Assembly (NCBI RefSeq): GCF_000519185.1
Contig: NZ_JAFA01000045.1
Span: 1 to 64,000, forward strand
Direction: 5' to 3'
Length of the DNA stretch: 64,000 bases
Source of the DNA: Paraburkholderia nodosa DSM 21604
GTDB taxonomy: Bacteria; Pseudomonadota; Gammaproteobacteria; Burkholderiales; Burkholderiaceae
Part shown: one piece after another, positions 52,015 to 61,158 of the stretch
Layout of the letters: each line of letters begins with the position of its first letter
Numbering within the stretch: the stretch's first letter is position 1
Translations under genes and position numbers: made by a program
The notes under the pieces: model-generated
What the model saw: the letters and a program-made list of their open reading frames with translations, nothing else
What the model was told of the DNA's origin: nothing
The model's database searches: none

Positions 52015-54705
52015 ATGTCCGATACCGCCACGCCCACCGTGATCCGCCGCGAAGACTACGCGCCGCCCGCGTTTCTGATCGATACCGTCGACCTCGAATT
52101 CGACCTCGTGCCCGAGCGCACGATCGTCAAGAGCACCTTGCGCGTGCGTCGCAATCCCGACGCGCAACCCAGCGCGCATCTCGAACTCATGGGCGAGCAG
52201 CTCGAATTCATCGGCGCGGCGATCGACGGCAAGCCTTACGCGAATGTGCGCGCGCACGAACACGGGCTCACGATCGAGAACGTGCCCGAAGCCTTCGAGC
52301 TCACGCTCACCGGCGCGTGCGCGCCCGCCGCCAACACCACGCTCTCGGGCCTGTACGTGTCGAGCGGCAACTTCTTCACGCAGTGCGAGGCCGAAGGTTT
52401 CCGCCGCATCACCTGGTTCCTCGACCGACCCGACGTGATGGCGACCTTCACGGTCACGCTGCGCGCAGACAGGATCGCCTACCCGGTGCTGCTCTCGAAC
52501 GGCAATCTGATCGCCGAAGGCGAGTTGCCCGATGGCCGTCACTATGCGAAATGGGAAGACCCGTTCCGCAAGCCGAGCTATCTGTTCGCGCTCGTCGCGG
52601 GCAAGCTCGTGGCGCTGGAGGAGCGCATCCAGAGCGGTTCGGGCAAGGAAAAGCTGCTGCAGGTCTGGGTCGAGCCGCACGATCTCGACAAGACGCGCCA
52701 CGCCATGGACTCGCTCATCCACTCGATCCACTGGGACGAACAGCGCTTTGGCCTCGAACTCGATCTGGACCGCTTCATGATCGTCGCCGTGAGCGACTTC
52801 AACATGGGCGCGATGGAGAATAAGGGGCTCAACATCTTCAATACGAAGTACGTGCTCGCGAATCCGGAAACGGCCACCGATGTCGACTTCGCCAACATCG
52901 AGGCCGTGGTCGGTCACGAGTACTTCCACAACTGGACCGGCAACCGCGTGACCTGCCGCGACTGGTTCCAGCTGAGCCTGAAGGAAGGCCTCACGGTGTT
53001 CCGCGACCAGGAGTTCTCGGCCGCGATGTCGGGCGGCGACGAGAACGAAGCGGCGCGCGCGACCAAACGCATCGAAGACGTGCGCGTGCTGCGCCAGATG
53101 CAGTTCGCCGAAGACGCAGGCCCGATGGCGCATCCCGTGCGCCCCGAGAGCTACGTCGAGATCAACAACTTCTACACGATGACCGTCTACGAAAAAGGCG
53201 CGGAAGTCGTGCGGATGTATCAAACGCTGCTCGGACGCGACGGCTTCCGTAAAGGCATGGACCTGTACTTCCAGCGCCACGACGGCCAGGCCGTGACCTG
53301 CGACGACTTCCGCCACGCCATGGCCGACGCGAATGGCCGCGACCTCGCGCAGTTCGAGCGCTGGTACAGCCAGGCGGGCACGCCGCGCGTGAGCGTGAGC
53401 ACGAGCTACGACGAAGGCACGCGCTGCTACAGCGTGACGCTCACGCAGGGCTACGCCAACGGCTCGCCCGCCGCGCGCGAAACGCAAAAGGGCCCGCTGC
53501 ACATTCCGTTTGCGATCGGCCTGATCGGCCCTGACGGCGCGGACCTGCCGCTGCGCCTCGAGGGCGAAGCCGCCGCGCACGGCACGACGCGCGTGCTGGA
53601 GCTGACCGACACGCAGCAAACCTTCACGTTCGCCGATGTGATGGCCAAGCCCCTGCCCTCGCTGCTGCGCAACTTCTCGGCACCGGTCATCGTCGACTAC
53701 GACTACGGCAACGACGAACTCGCGTTCCTGCTCGCGCACGACAGCGATGCGTTCAACCGCTGGGAAGCGGGCCAACGCCTCGCCACGCGCGAACTGCTTG
53801 CGCTTGCCGGGCGCGCCGCCGTGGGCCACCCGCTCGAAATCAACGACGCGCTCGTCGATGCATTCCGCCGCGTGCTGACCGACGAATCGCTCTCGCCTTC
53901 GTTCCGCGAGCTTGCGCTCATGCTGCCTTCGGAAACATATCTCGCCGAGCAGATGGCCGAATCCGATCCGGCCGCCGTGCATGCCGCGCGCCAGTTCGTG
54001 CGCAAGCAACTGGCAACGGCGCTGCAAGGCGAATGGCTCGCGGCCTATGAGCGCAATGTCACGCCGGGCGTGTACGAGCCGACACCCGAGGCCGCTGGAC
54101 ACCGCGGGTTGAAGAACCTCGCGCTCTCGTATCTCTCGGAACTCGACGATGGCGCGCAAGCAGTGCGACTCGCCACGGCGCAATACGACGCGGCGAACAA
54201 CATGACCGACCGTTCGGCGGCGCTGTCCGCGCTGTTGAACGTGCAGGCGGCCACGGGAGGCGACGTCGCGCGCCGCGCGCTCGAAGACTTCTACGTTCGC
54301 TTCGAGAAGGAGCCGCTCGTGATCGACAAGTGGTTCGCGCTGCAAGCCACGCAGCGGGGCACGGCACAACACCCGACCATCGAGACGGTGCGCGCGCTCA
54401 TGGTCCACCCGGCGTTCAACATCAAGAACCCGAACCGCGCACGCTCGCTGATCTTCAGCTTCTGCGCCGCGAACCCCGCGCAGTTCCACGCCGCCGATGG
54501 CTCGGGCTACGCATTCTGGGCCGACCAGGTGATCGCGCTCGATGCGCTCAATCCGCAGGTCGCGGCGCGCCTCGCCCGCAATCTCGAACTGTGGCGCCGC
54601 TTCACGCCCGCGCTGCGTGACGCGATGCGCACGGCGCTGGAGCGCGTCGCGGCTGAAGCCAAATCGCGCGACGTACGCGAGATCGTCGAAAAAGCGCTGG
54701 CTTGA
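52015..54705 (+). CDS. pepN: Aminopeptidase N
   Basis: PepN is a cytoplasmic M1 zinc aminopeptidase that finishes protein turnover. The 896-aa protein has the exopeptidase motif FNMGAMENKGLNIF and the zinc motif HEYFH at residues 301-305 with the third ligand Glu 19 residues on (LKEGLTVFRDQEF). The C-terminal half is the alpha-helical domain of the E. coli-type enzyme. The start at 52015 (MSDTATPTVIRREDY) is the family start; the frame upstream is low-complexity. Confidence 0.96.
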   Translation: MSDTATPTVIRREDYAPPAFLIDTVDLEFDLVPERTIVKSTLRVRRNPDAQPSAHLELMGEQLEFIGAAIDGKPYANVRAHEHGLTIENVPEAFELTLTGACAPAANTTLSGLYVSSGNFFTQCEAEGFRRITWFLDRPDVMATFTVTLRADRIAYPVLLSNGNLIAEGELPDGRHYAKWEDPFRKPSYLFALVAGKLVALEERIQSGSGKEKLLQVWVEPHDLDKTRHAMDSLIHSIHWDEQRFGLELDLDRFMIVAVSDFNMGAMENKGLNIFNTKYVLANPETATDVDFANIEAVVGHEYFHNWTGNRVTCRDWFQLSLKEGLTVFRDQEFSAAMSGGDENEAARATKRIEDVRVLRQMQFAEDAGPMAHPVRPESYVEINNFYTMTVYEKGAEVVRMYQTLLGRDGFRKGMDLYFQRHDGQAVTCDDFRHAMADANGRDLAQFERWYSQAGTPRVSVSTSYDEGTRCYSVTLTQGYANGSPAARETQKGPLHIPFAIGLIGPDGADLPLRLEGEAAAHGTTRVLELTDTQQTFTFADVMAKPLPSLLRNFSAPVIVDYDYGNDELAFLLAHDSDAFNRWEAGQRLATRELLALAGRAAVGHPLEINDALVDAFRRVLTDESLSPSFRELALMLPSETYLAEQMAESDPAAVHAARQFVRKQLATALQGEWLAAYERNVTPGVYEPTPEAAGHRGLKNLALSYLSELDDGAQAVRLATAQYDAANNMTDRSAALSALLNVQAATGGDVARRALEDFYVRFEKEPLVIDKWFALQATQRGTAQHPTIETVRALMVHPAFNIKNPNRARSLIFSFCAANPAQFHAADGSGYAFWADQVIALDALNPQVAARLARNLELWRRFTPALRDAMRTALERVAAEAKSRDVREIVEKALA

Positions 54706-54735
54706 TCAGACGAAACGGCACGAATCGGCACACAG

Positions 54736-54797
54736 CGCGCGGCGCCTGAGCAGCGCCGCGCGGCGATCCACGAACCGGCCTGCGCGCCGGTTTTTTT
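54736..54797 (+). terminator. pepN: Tandem hairpins ending pepN
   Basis: A perfect 10-bp GC stem (CGCGCGGCGC/GCGCCGCGCG, 54736-54762) is followed by AACCGGC-N6-GCCGGTT and a run of seven T (54773-54797). The second is a standard intrinsic terminator. Confidence 0.85.
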
Positions 54798-54971
54798 GCG
54801 CATTTTTTTCACGATTATTTTTGGCGGCGCGAAGCGACCCGTCACCGCGCGAAAAGCCGCTCCAGCAAGCCCGGCCGCGCCCCGGCGCTTTATTTTGCGC
54901 GGCTGTGCGGCGGGCAGTCACAGTCGAGCGGGTAGAATTGCGCTATTCCCAAGCGTATCCGGAGTACTGCA

Positions 54972-55988
<1,017 letters not shown>

Positions 55989-56006
55989 AAAAGATGAGGA
56001 AGGGGC

Positions 56007-56035
56007 TTGCATAGTTTGCCGCAACTTCCTATAAT
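56007..56035 (+). promoter_or_regulatory. Promoter of tRNA-Thr(CGT)
   Basis: TTGCAT (-35) and TATAAT (-10) are separated by exactly 17 bp, near consensus for sigma-70. The predicted start, about 56042, is roughly a dozen bases before the mature tRNA. Confidence 0.8.
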
Positions 56036-56053
56036 CTTGCTTCTCTGATGTGC

Positions 56054-56129
56054 GCCGGAATAGCTCAGACGGTAGAGCAGCGCATTCGTAATGCGAAGGT
56101 CGGGGGTTCGATTCCTCTTTCCGGCACCA
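56054..56129 (+). tRNA. thrW: tRNA-Thr(CGT), integration target
   Basis: The 76-nt cloverleaf runs from GCCGGAA to TTCCGGC-A-CCA. The anticodon loop is TTCGTAA (anticodon CGT), the D arm AGCTCAGACGGTAGAGC, and the T arm GGGGGTTCGATTCCTC. The CCA is encoded. The gene is intact although a mobile element starts at its 3' end, so the element must carry a copy of the tRNA tail. The symbol follows E. coli usage. Confidence 0.96.
56106..56129 (+). other. Likely left attachment site (attL) in the tRNA-Thr 3' end
   Basis: A tyrosine integrase gene begins 73 nt after the tRNA and faces away from it, the standard arrangement for tRNA-targeting elements, so the crossover most likely lies in the T arm or acceptor stem. 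The matching right copy is not in the window, so the exact core is unknown. Confidence 0.5.
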
Positions 56130-56160
56130 AACCCAATACCGGTACGGCTTCCAGCCCGCC
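56130..56160 (-). repeat. Left copy of the 31-bp inverted repeat flanking the integrase gene
   Basis: The reverse complement begins GGCGGGCTGGAA, continues with GCCGTA and ends CCGGTATTGGGTT. It matches the right copy except for one 1-nt indel and two substitutions. Its outer edge is exactly the first base after the tRNA CCA. Confidence 0.9.
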
Positions 56161-56201
56161 ATGCACTAGCGACGAATGCGTTGCTTTACATGGAGCCTGA
56201 G

Positions 56202-57203
56202 ATGCCTGCCAGCACACCGAAATCGGCGTCGTTGTCCAGAACGACCGCCTACAATGTCAGCCCGATCCGGCCAAATACGGCCGCGCGTCGGGCTATTTCA
56301 TTTTCCGAACTCGCCGACGCCTACCTTGCCACCTATGCGGGGCGCGATCCGTCACGTGGGCAGGGCGTCGCCCGCTGGTGCCAGTACTTTGACGGTTGGC
56401 TTGCGCACGAGATTGACGCGGACGCGGTGGCCGATGCGCTGGACCACTGGGCATCAACACCCGTGCGCCGCTTCATGGGCTACGACAAGGAAACCGGGGA
56501 GCCCCGGTACAAGGAACTCGACGTGCCCGCCCCTGCCACCGTTGCGAAGGCGAAGGCGGTGGTGAGCGCGGTGCTGACGTTTGGCCGCGACCGCCGCATG
56601 ATGCCCAAGGGCTGGACCAACCCGGCGCGCGACGTGGCGCTGCCCAGCTTTGACAATGCCCGCACCCGCTTCCTCTCCGACGCCGAGCGCGAGCGGTTGC
56701 TGGCGGTGTGCCGCGTGAGCACGTGGGACCGGTTGTATTTGCTGGCGTTGATGGGCCTCACCTGCGGTGCGCGGCACGGCGAACTCATGCGGCTGCGTTA
56801 CCGCGACATCGACCTTGACGCGGGCACCGCCTACCTCGCCACGAGCAAGAACGATGAGCCGCGCGTGCTCGTGCTCACGCCCGCCGTCGTGAGCGAGATT
56901 CGCAGCCTCGGCAAACCGGCGCACCCGGACGCCCTGCTCTTTGCCCGCGTGGGCCGCCCCGATGTGCCCTTCACCACGAACTCCGCATGGGCTGCGGCGC
57001 TGGTTGACGCCCGCATAGAGAACTTCCGGTTTCACGACCTGCGGCATAGCTGCGCGTCCATGCTGGCGCAGAACGGCGCGTCCCTGCTCGACATTGCCGA
57101 CACGCTGGGCCACAAGGACATGAGCATGGTCAAGCGCTACGCCCACCTCTGCATCGACAGCAAACGCGCCACCATCAACCGCGTCATGGCGAATGTCGGA
57201 TGA
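56202..57203 (+). CDS. int: Tyrosine-recombinase phage integrase
   Basis: The 333-aa protein inserts and excises the element. The C-terminal catalytic domain shows the first Arg in LTCGARHGELMRLRYRDID, HDLRHSCASMLAQNGAS (H-x-x-R), LGHKDMSMVKRYAHL (His and nucleophile Tyr). The N-terminal 140 residues are the core-binding domain (ISFSELADAYLATYAGRD). The ATG at 56202 has GGAG 8 nt upstream; another ATG lies at 56190. A terminator follows, so it is a single-gene transcript. Confidence 0.95.
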   Translation: MPASTPKSASLSRTTAYNVSPIRPNTAARRAISFSELADAYLATYAGRDPSRGQGVARWCQYFDGWLAHEIDADAVADALDHWASTPVRRFMGYDKETGEPRYKELDVPAPATVAKAKAVVSAVLTFGRDRRMMPKGWTNPARDVALPSFDNARTRFLSDAERERLLAVCRVSTWDRLYLLALMGLTCGARHGELMRLRYRDIDLDAGTAYLATSKNDEPRVLVLTPAVVSEIRSLGKPAHPDALLFARVGRPDVPFTTNSAWAAALVDARIENFRFHDLRHSCASMLAQNGASLLDIADTLGHKDMSMVKRYAHLCIDSKRATINRVMANVG

Positions 57204-57223
57204 CAGCGCACACCACCACACGA

Positions 57224-57249
57224 AGCCCCGCGTAGTCGGGGCTTTTTTT
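57224..57249 (+). terminator. Intrinsic terminator of the integrase gene
   Basis: AGCCCCG and CGGGGCT pair around CGTAGT and are followed by six or seven T. Confidence 0.92.
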
Positions 57250-57403
57250 CGACCGCGTGAGCCCACCTGCACCCCCCGCGCTGCGAGCTGTGCGCACGTG
57301 TAGCCACATGTATTTAGAACTGCTGCGGAGTGCGTAAAGTTACAAAAAATAGTTCACACCTGTAAAGCCGTGCCACAAGCGCGACCGCAACATAACCACA
57401 TCG

Positions 57404-57435
57404 GGCGGGCTGGAACCCCGTGCCGGTATTGGGTT
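57404..57435 (+). repeat. Right copy of the inverted repeat flanking the integrase gene
   Basis: GGCGGGCTGGAA, then CCCCGTG, then CCGGTATTGGGTT. It lies just upstream of the ribosome-binding site of the next gene, in an otherwise gene-free gap that also has an AT-rich patch near 57335-57360. Confidence 0.9.
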
Positions 57436-57453
57436 AACCATACGGGAGCAAGC

Positions 57454-57801
57454 ATGGACGCAGAGAACACCACCTCCAAGCGCATCACTGACGTTTACAT
57501 GGGCGACGACGCCTTCTGTGATTCACCGTTGGGCAAAGAACTGTTCCCGTCCGGGCTCGCCATGCGCGCGTTCGTGTCAGGCGAAATCAAGCGCCAACTC
57601 ATGCAAGACGGGTTCATCTTCGTCAACGGCCGCTCTCTCGCGACCGACGACCCGCAAGCGCTGTTCGACGCCATCGTGAACATCAAGAAGGCCGCGAGCC
57701 GCAAGATGGCCGAGCAACGCACGGCACGCCCGGTGTATGAAGGCATTCGCCGCCGCCGCAGCGCCAGCGTGAGCGAACCGCCCACCGACGCGAACGCGTA
57801 A
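57454..57801 (+). CDS. Phage hypothetical protein
   Basis: The 115-aa product has no family I recognise. The N-terminal half (RITDVYMGDDAFCDSPLGKE) is mixed; the middle (FVSGEIKRQLMQDGFIFVNG) looks like a helix and a strand. The C-terminus is strongly basic (RPVYEGIRRRRSASVSE), which could bind nucleic acid. GGGAG precedes the ATG. It is the first gene after the repeat-bearing gap and ends 10 nt before the replication-initiator-like gene, so it may be a regulator or excision factor, but nothing proves it. Confidence 0.65.
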   Translation: MDAENTTSKRITDVYMGDDAFCDSPLGKELFPSGLAMRAFVSGEIKRQLMQDGFIFVNGRSLATDDPQALFDAIVNIKKAASRKMAEQRTARPVYEGIRRRRSASVSEPPTDANA

Positions 57802-57811
57802 GGCGGCTCCC

Positions 57812-58864
57812 ATGAGCGCCGATCACGAGGTCGATGCGGAGAACCTGTCTCCGCGTGAGGAAGCGACGCGTGCGGCGGAGGACCATTGGAGAACGCCCAC
57901 GCAGCGCCACATCACCATCACGCTCGCGCGGCTCGTGAGCGACAGCAGTTACCAGATAAACCCTTCCGCCGCGTTCATGTCCGAACGCACCGGCTACGCA
58001 AGGTCGGTCATCAACGACACCTTTGCCGAGTTGAAGAAGTTGGGCGTGCTGCGCATCGTGGGCAAGACGGGACGCGGCGGTTCCAACGTCTACGAGTTCG
58101 ACCCGGACGCGCTCACGCAGGCATACCCGAAGCGTGAGGCGTGGGAGTTGGTACGCGAGCGCATGTGGCAGCAGCCGCATAACCAGAAGTGGATGAACGG
58201 CCGGAAAGATACCCGCCAAGCGGGCAAGTTAGACGAAGTTGCCCGCGAGCCGGTGAAGTTCGCAAACGGCACGGCGAAGTCGAACTTGCCCGCCGAAGGT
58301 GCCGAACTTGCCCGGCACGCGAACGGAACTTGCCCGGCAGACGGGTCGAACTTGCCCGGCACGGACCCCGAACTTGCCCGGCTATCAGGCGGTAGGGTTT
58401 TAGAGGGTTCAGGAGGGTTAACAGAGGGCTATATAGGGGCGCTCATTGCCGCGCAGGCTAGTCCGACTGCGAAGCAGGGGGACCCAAAAGGTGCGGCGAA
58501 GTCGAACCCGATGCTCCAGTACGTGTTGACCACCTTTATCGCCCCCACCGACAAGCGTGCGGCTCAGGCTGCGGAGATTGGGCGCTGGTTTGTGGAATGC
58601 GGTGGCAGCGTGCCGAAGAAGCGCGACCGGAAGAAGCGCATGGCCGCTGACCTTCTCGACTTCGTGAACATGGGTGTGACGCGTGGCGAGATTGAGGCGG
58701 GGCTTGATTGGGCAAACAAGCGGTATTTCAGCAGTGGCGCATGGCCCGGTGTCGCTCAGGGCGTGCGCTACGCACGTGAGCGCGAGCCGCACGACGAAGA
58801 ACATGAGCCTGCCCGTTACCGGCTCGACGCAGCACCGGCAGGCAGCAATGACGCGGTTCATTGA
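57812..58864 (+). CDS. Phage replication-initiator-like winged-helix protein containing iterons
   Basis: Residues about 20-105 of the 350-aa protein form a winged helix (HITITLARLVSDSSYQINPS; FMSERTGYARSVINDTFAEL; KLGVLRIVGKTGRGGSNVYE) like those of phage replisome organisers. Residues 135-215 are a low-complexity linker rich in Ala, Asn, Gly and Pro, and its DNA carries the five 22-bp repeats. The C-terminal part (225-320; RAAQAAEIGRWFVECGGSVP) is helical. The layout, with origin repeats in the linker between two domains, parallels the lambda O gene. No helicase gene is adjacent. Confidence 0.75.
   Translation: MSADHEVDAENLSPREEATRAAEDHWRTPTQRHITITLARLVSDSSYQINPSAAFMSERTGYARSVINDTFAELKKLGVLRIVGKTGRGGSNVYEFDPDALTQAYPKREAWELVRERMWQQPHNQKWMNGRKDTRQAGKLDEVAREPVKFANGTAKSNLPAEGAELARHANGTCPADGSNLPGTDPELARLSGGRVLEGSGGLTEGYIGALIAAQASPTAKQGDPKGAAKSNPMLQYVLTTFIAPTDKRAAQAAEIGRWFVECGGSVPKKRDRKKRMAADLLDFVNMGVTRGEIEAGLDWANKRYFSSGAWPGVAQGVRYAREREPHDEEHEPARYRLDAAPAGSNDAVH
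58220..58246. repeat. Inverted pair of iteron-related half-sites
   Basis: GCGGGCAA and TTGCCCGC form a perfect 8-bp inverted repeat with an 11-nt spacer, 37 bp before the first direct iteron. Its arms contain the TTGCCCG core of the iterons in both orientations. Confidence 0.75.
58283..58392 (+). repeat. Five 22-bp direct repeats (iterons)
   Basis: The 10-mer AACTTGCCCG begins at 58283, 58305, 58327, 58349 and 58371, all perfect and exactly 22 bp apart; four of five continue with GC. Because 22 is not divisible by three, the repeats are read in different frames (as NLP, ELAR, TCPA, NLPG, ELAR), so protein sequence does not explain them. Confidence 0.95.
58394..58440 (+). repeat. Helically phased AGGGYT repeats next to the iterons
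   Basis: AGGGTT begins at 58394, 58404 and 58414, and AGGGCT at 58424, all exactly 10 bp apart, then TATATAGGGG. The tract is purine-rich on one strand and is the best candidate for a melting region. Confidence 0.85.
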
Positions 58865-58899
58865 AGCGCGATTTTTTTGGAGGCAGTAGTTAGGACCAC

Positions 58900-58917
58900 G
58901 TAACGCGGATGCGTTAC
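58900..58917. promoter_or_regulatory. Perfect inverted repeat upstream of the 191-aa gene
   Basis: GTAACGC-GGAT-GCGTTAC is a perfect 7-bp inverted repeat in the short gap after the initiator-like gene, 42 nt before the next start. It could be an operator or an RNA hairpin; no T-run follows. Confidence 0.5.
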
Positions 58918-58959
58918 ATGGAAAAGTGAGTGCAGCAACCAACCATTGGAGATGGGACC

Positions 58960-59535
58960 ATGAAAAGCACATTGCCGATGACGGCGAAGGAGCGCGACGC
59001 AATCCGCGACGTGGTGAAGATGCGCGCACGGCTTGTGAAATCCGACATTGACGCCCGCGCGACGCTGCTGATTGCCGAAGCCGAGGCGCAGTTATCCGTG
59101 AAATATCAGCAGGACGATGAGCGCTGGGACCACGCGATTGAACTGGCCGAGCAGGTAGCGCGCGACGCCGACGCAGAACTGCTGCGCATTGCGAAGCGCG
59201 ACGGCATACCTCTGGAAAACCGGCCGCGTTTTGTTGCCCGCTTCATGGAGCGCAGCGACTACGCGTTAAAGGATCGCCGCGACGAATTGCGCAGACTCGC
59301 GAGGGCGAAAGTTGAAGCCGCCGCGAAGGACTCGAAGCGCGTCGTTGAGCGCTGGCAGACGGAGACGATAACGGCACTGCTGGCAGGCACGTTGCAGACC
59401 GACGACGCAAAGGCATTTTTGGCCGCGCTGCCCACTATCGACTCGCTTCTGCCCGCGATGACGATGCAGCAGATCGACGCGCTGGTGAGCGGCGGTAACG
59501 TGCTGCGCCTTGTTTCGACCGGCACCGACGCGTGA
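58960..59535 (+). CDS. Phage hypothetical protein, helical
   Basis: The 191-aa product has no recognised domain. It is rich in Ala, Arg, Glu and Asp with long helices (about 5-60 and 75-130, for example DRRDELRRLARAKVEAAAKD) and probably forms coiled coils. The C-terminal 50 residues are less charged (FLAALPTIDSLLPAMTMQQI). The ATG at 58960 has GGAG eight nt upstream. It lies between the replication and structural genes. Confidence 0.7.
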   Translation: MKSTLPMTAKERDAIRDVVKMRARLVKSDIDARATLLIAEAEAQLSVKYQQDDERWDHAIELAEQVARDADAELLRIAKRDGIPLENRPRFVARFMERSDYALKDRRDELRRLARAKVEAAAKDSKRVVERWQTETITALLAGTLQTDDAKAFLAALPTIDSLLPAMTMQQIDALVSGGNVLRLVSTGTDA

Positions 59536-59557
59536 GTACCAACCCAAAGAGGACGAG

Positions 59558-59770
59558 ATGAAACTATGGCCGGAAATTATCGTGGACATGGACATACCCG
59601 CCAACCGCCGCGCACAGTTGCTTGTGTCGCTCGATTCGATGGATATGACGTTGCCCGAACGCCGTGAGTATTCGCGCGTAGCACAGCGGCAGATTGAAGC
59701 GACGATGGCAGAGGCCGACGCCTACGACGCCATGCAGAAAGGACCGAAGGGCGACGCGGGCAGACAGTGA
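59558..59770 (+). CDS. Small phage hypothetical protein
   Basis: The 70-aa acidic, helical protein (MKLWPEIIVDMDIPANRRAQ at the start) has no recognised family. AGAGGA lies just upstream of the ATG at 59558. Its stop overlaps the GTG of the next gene (GTGA), so both are translationally coupled. Confidence 0.65.
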   Translation: MKLWPEIIVDMDIPANRRAQLLVSLDSMDMTLPERREYSRVAQRQIEATMAEADAYDAMQKGPKGDAGRQ

Positions 59771-60027
59771 CCGACCTCGACGCCCGAGTTGACGTCACCG
59801 CTGCACTGTTGCGGCGGTGGCTCATCGAAAACGGTTTCCCGACCCTGCCCGACGATAGCGTTAGCGAGCCGGTTGCAAGTTTGCTGTGCGGGTACAAGAG
59901 CCGTGGCGCGCTGGCCCGCCGCATAGATGAAGGTCTCAGCGTGCCGCGATACCGGACGGTTGGACGCCGCCGTTACTACGCACTCCGCGATATCGCCGCG
60001 TGGCTCGAAGGCGGTTACGAAGCCTGA
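59767..60027 (+). CDS. Small helix-turn-helix DNA-binding protein (AlpA/excisionase-like)
   Basis: The 86-aa protein starts at a GTG overlapping the previous stop. Its C-terminal half (KSRGALARRIDEGLSVPRY, then RRRYYALRDIAAWLEGG) has the MerR/AlpA-type helix-turn-helix with a wing, as in phage excisionases and small activators. Placed just before the capsid gene, it may regulate late genes or act in excision. Neither role is shown by sequence alone. Confidence 0.65.
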   Translation: MTDLDARVDVTAALLRRWLIENGFPTLPDDSVSEPVASLLCGYKSRGALARRIDEGLSVPRYRTVGRRRYYALRDIAAWLEGGYEA

Positions 60028-60114
60028 CAACTCTGTAATTTCCTGTCCTGTTTGCCACTGGTACTTCGTCCGTTGTGCGCGCAATGTGAGCGCTCAAACC
60101 AAAGGGGAACGGAC

Positions 60115-61158
60115 ATGGCTCGACTTGACTTTGTGCGCACCGCCATCGCCATCGCGAAGGCAGACGGCGTGCTCGCCAACGCACGGCAAGTCGCCGTGGG
60201 GCAGTACGGCTCGCGCTCCGACATTACGGGCTTTCTGGAACGCGCGGCCGAGATGGTCGGCACCGGCAGCTTCGTTGACGCCAACGGCGACCCCGTGGCG
60301 TTCACAAGCGACACGCAGTTCATCACGCTCATCAACAACGGCTCGCTCATCGGCAAGATCGAAAGCGCGCTCGGTGGCGGTTGGCGCGCGACGCGGCCGA
60401 TGGAACTGGTGGCCGTGCAGCAGAGCGGAGCCGTGGCGTCGTGGACACCAGAAGCTGCGGTCAAGATGATCGACGGCAGCGCCGACTTCCTCGTTGAGCA
60501 ACGCCGCCCGCGCAAGGTCACGGCGACGTTAATCAGAAGCACCGAATTCGCGAAGTTCGGCAGCGAGTCGGCCGAACTGGCGCTGCAACGCGACCTCGTG
60601 CGCGCAGTCGTTGACGAACTCAACCGCACGCTGATTAGCGACGACCCGCCCACCGCCGCATCGCCCGGTGGACTGCTGTACGGCGTGCCCGCATTGCCGA
60701 GCACCGGCAGTCTCGACGGCGACGTGGCCGAACTCGTTGCCAATTTCAGCGGCGACCTCTCGCGCGCAGTGCTCATCTCGAATCCGCGCATGGGTGCCTC
60801 GTTCGCCGCCGCAGGCTTCGACCAGACCGCAGGTGCGCGCGGCGGTTTCGTCGCGGGCTTTAACTTCGTGACGGCCGAGGGCTTGCCCGATGGTCTGCTG
60901 GCACTGCTCGACGCGTCGCGCGTGCTCATGCACGACGGGCCGGTAATTCCCGGCAGCAGCACGCACGGCACCGTGACAGCGGACATGGGCAACGGTGAGC
61001 AGCCGTTGAGCCTGTGGCAGAACAACCTCGCGGCGTTGCGTGCGGAGAAGTTTGCGGACTGGCGCGCGCTCGACGGTGCCATTGTGTGGACCGATGACGC
61101 GCCGACGCGCAGCGTGAAGAAGGTCGCAGGGGCAACGGCGAAGAAGGTGAGCGCATGA
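60115..61158 (+). CDS. Phage major capsid protein (HK97-fold type)
   Basis: The 347-aa protein looks like the mature part of HK97-type capsid proteins: an E-loop-like region followed by GWRATRPMELVAVQQSG, RPRKVTATLIRSTEFAKFGS, ALQRDLVRAVVDELNRTLI, and the A-domain ending ADWRALDGAIVWTDDA. There is no N-terminal scaffold (delta) domain and no adjacent protease gene. The ATG at 60115 follows AAGGGGAA. It overlaps the next gene by ATGA. Confidence 0.78.
   Translation: MARLDFVRTAIAIAKADGVLANARQVAVGQYGSRSDITGFLERAAEMVGTGSFVDANGDPVAFTSDTQFITLINNGSLIGKIESALGGGWRATRPMELVAVQQSGAVASWTPEAAVKMIDGSADFLVEQRRPRKVTATLIRSTEFAKFGSESAELALQRDLVRAVVDELNRTLISDDPPTAASPGGLLYGVPALPSTGSLDGDVAELVANFSGDLSRAVLISNPRMGASFAAAGFDQTAGARGGFVAGFNFVTAEGLPDGLLALLDASRVLMHDGPVIPGSSTHGTVTADMGNGEQPLSLWQNNLAALRAEKFADWRALDGAIVWTDDAPTRSVKKVAGATAKKVSA

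Larger units (their letters stand above)
58283..58440 (+). other. Candidate replication origin of the element
   Basis: Iterons with two-turn spacing followed by one-turn phased purine-rich repeats, all inside an initiator-like gene, match the logic of lambdoid origins, where four iterons in the O gene lie beside an AT-rich melting region. Initiation here is inferred from this layout only. Confidence 0.7.
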
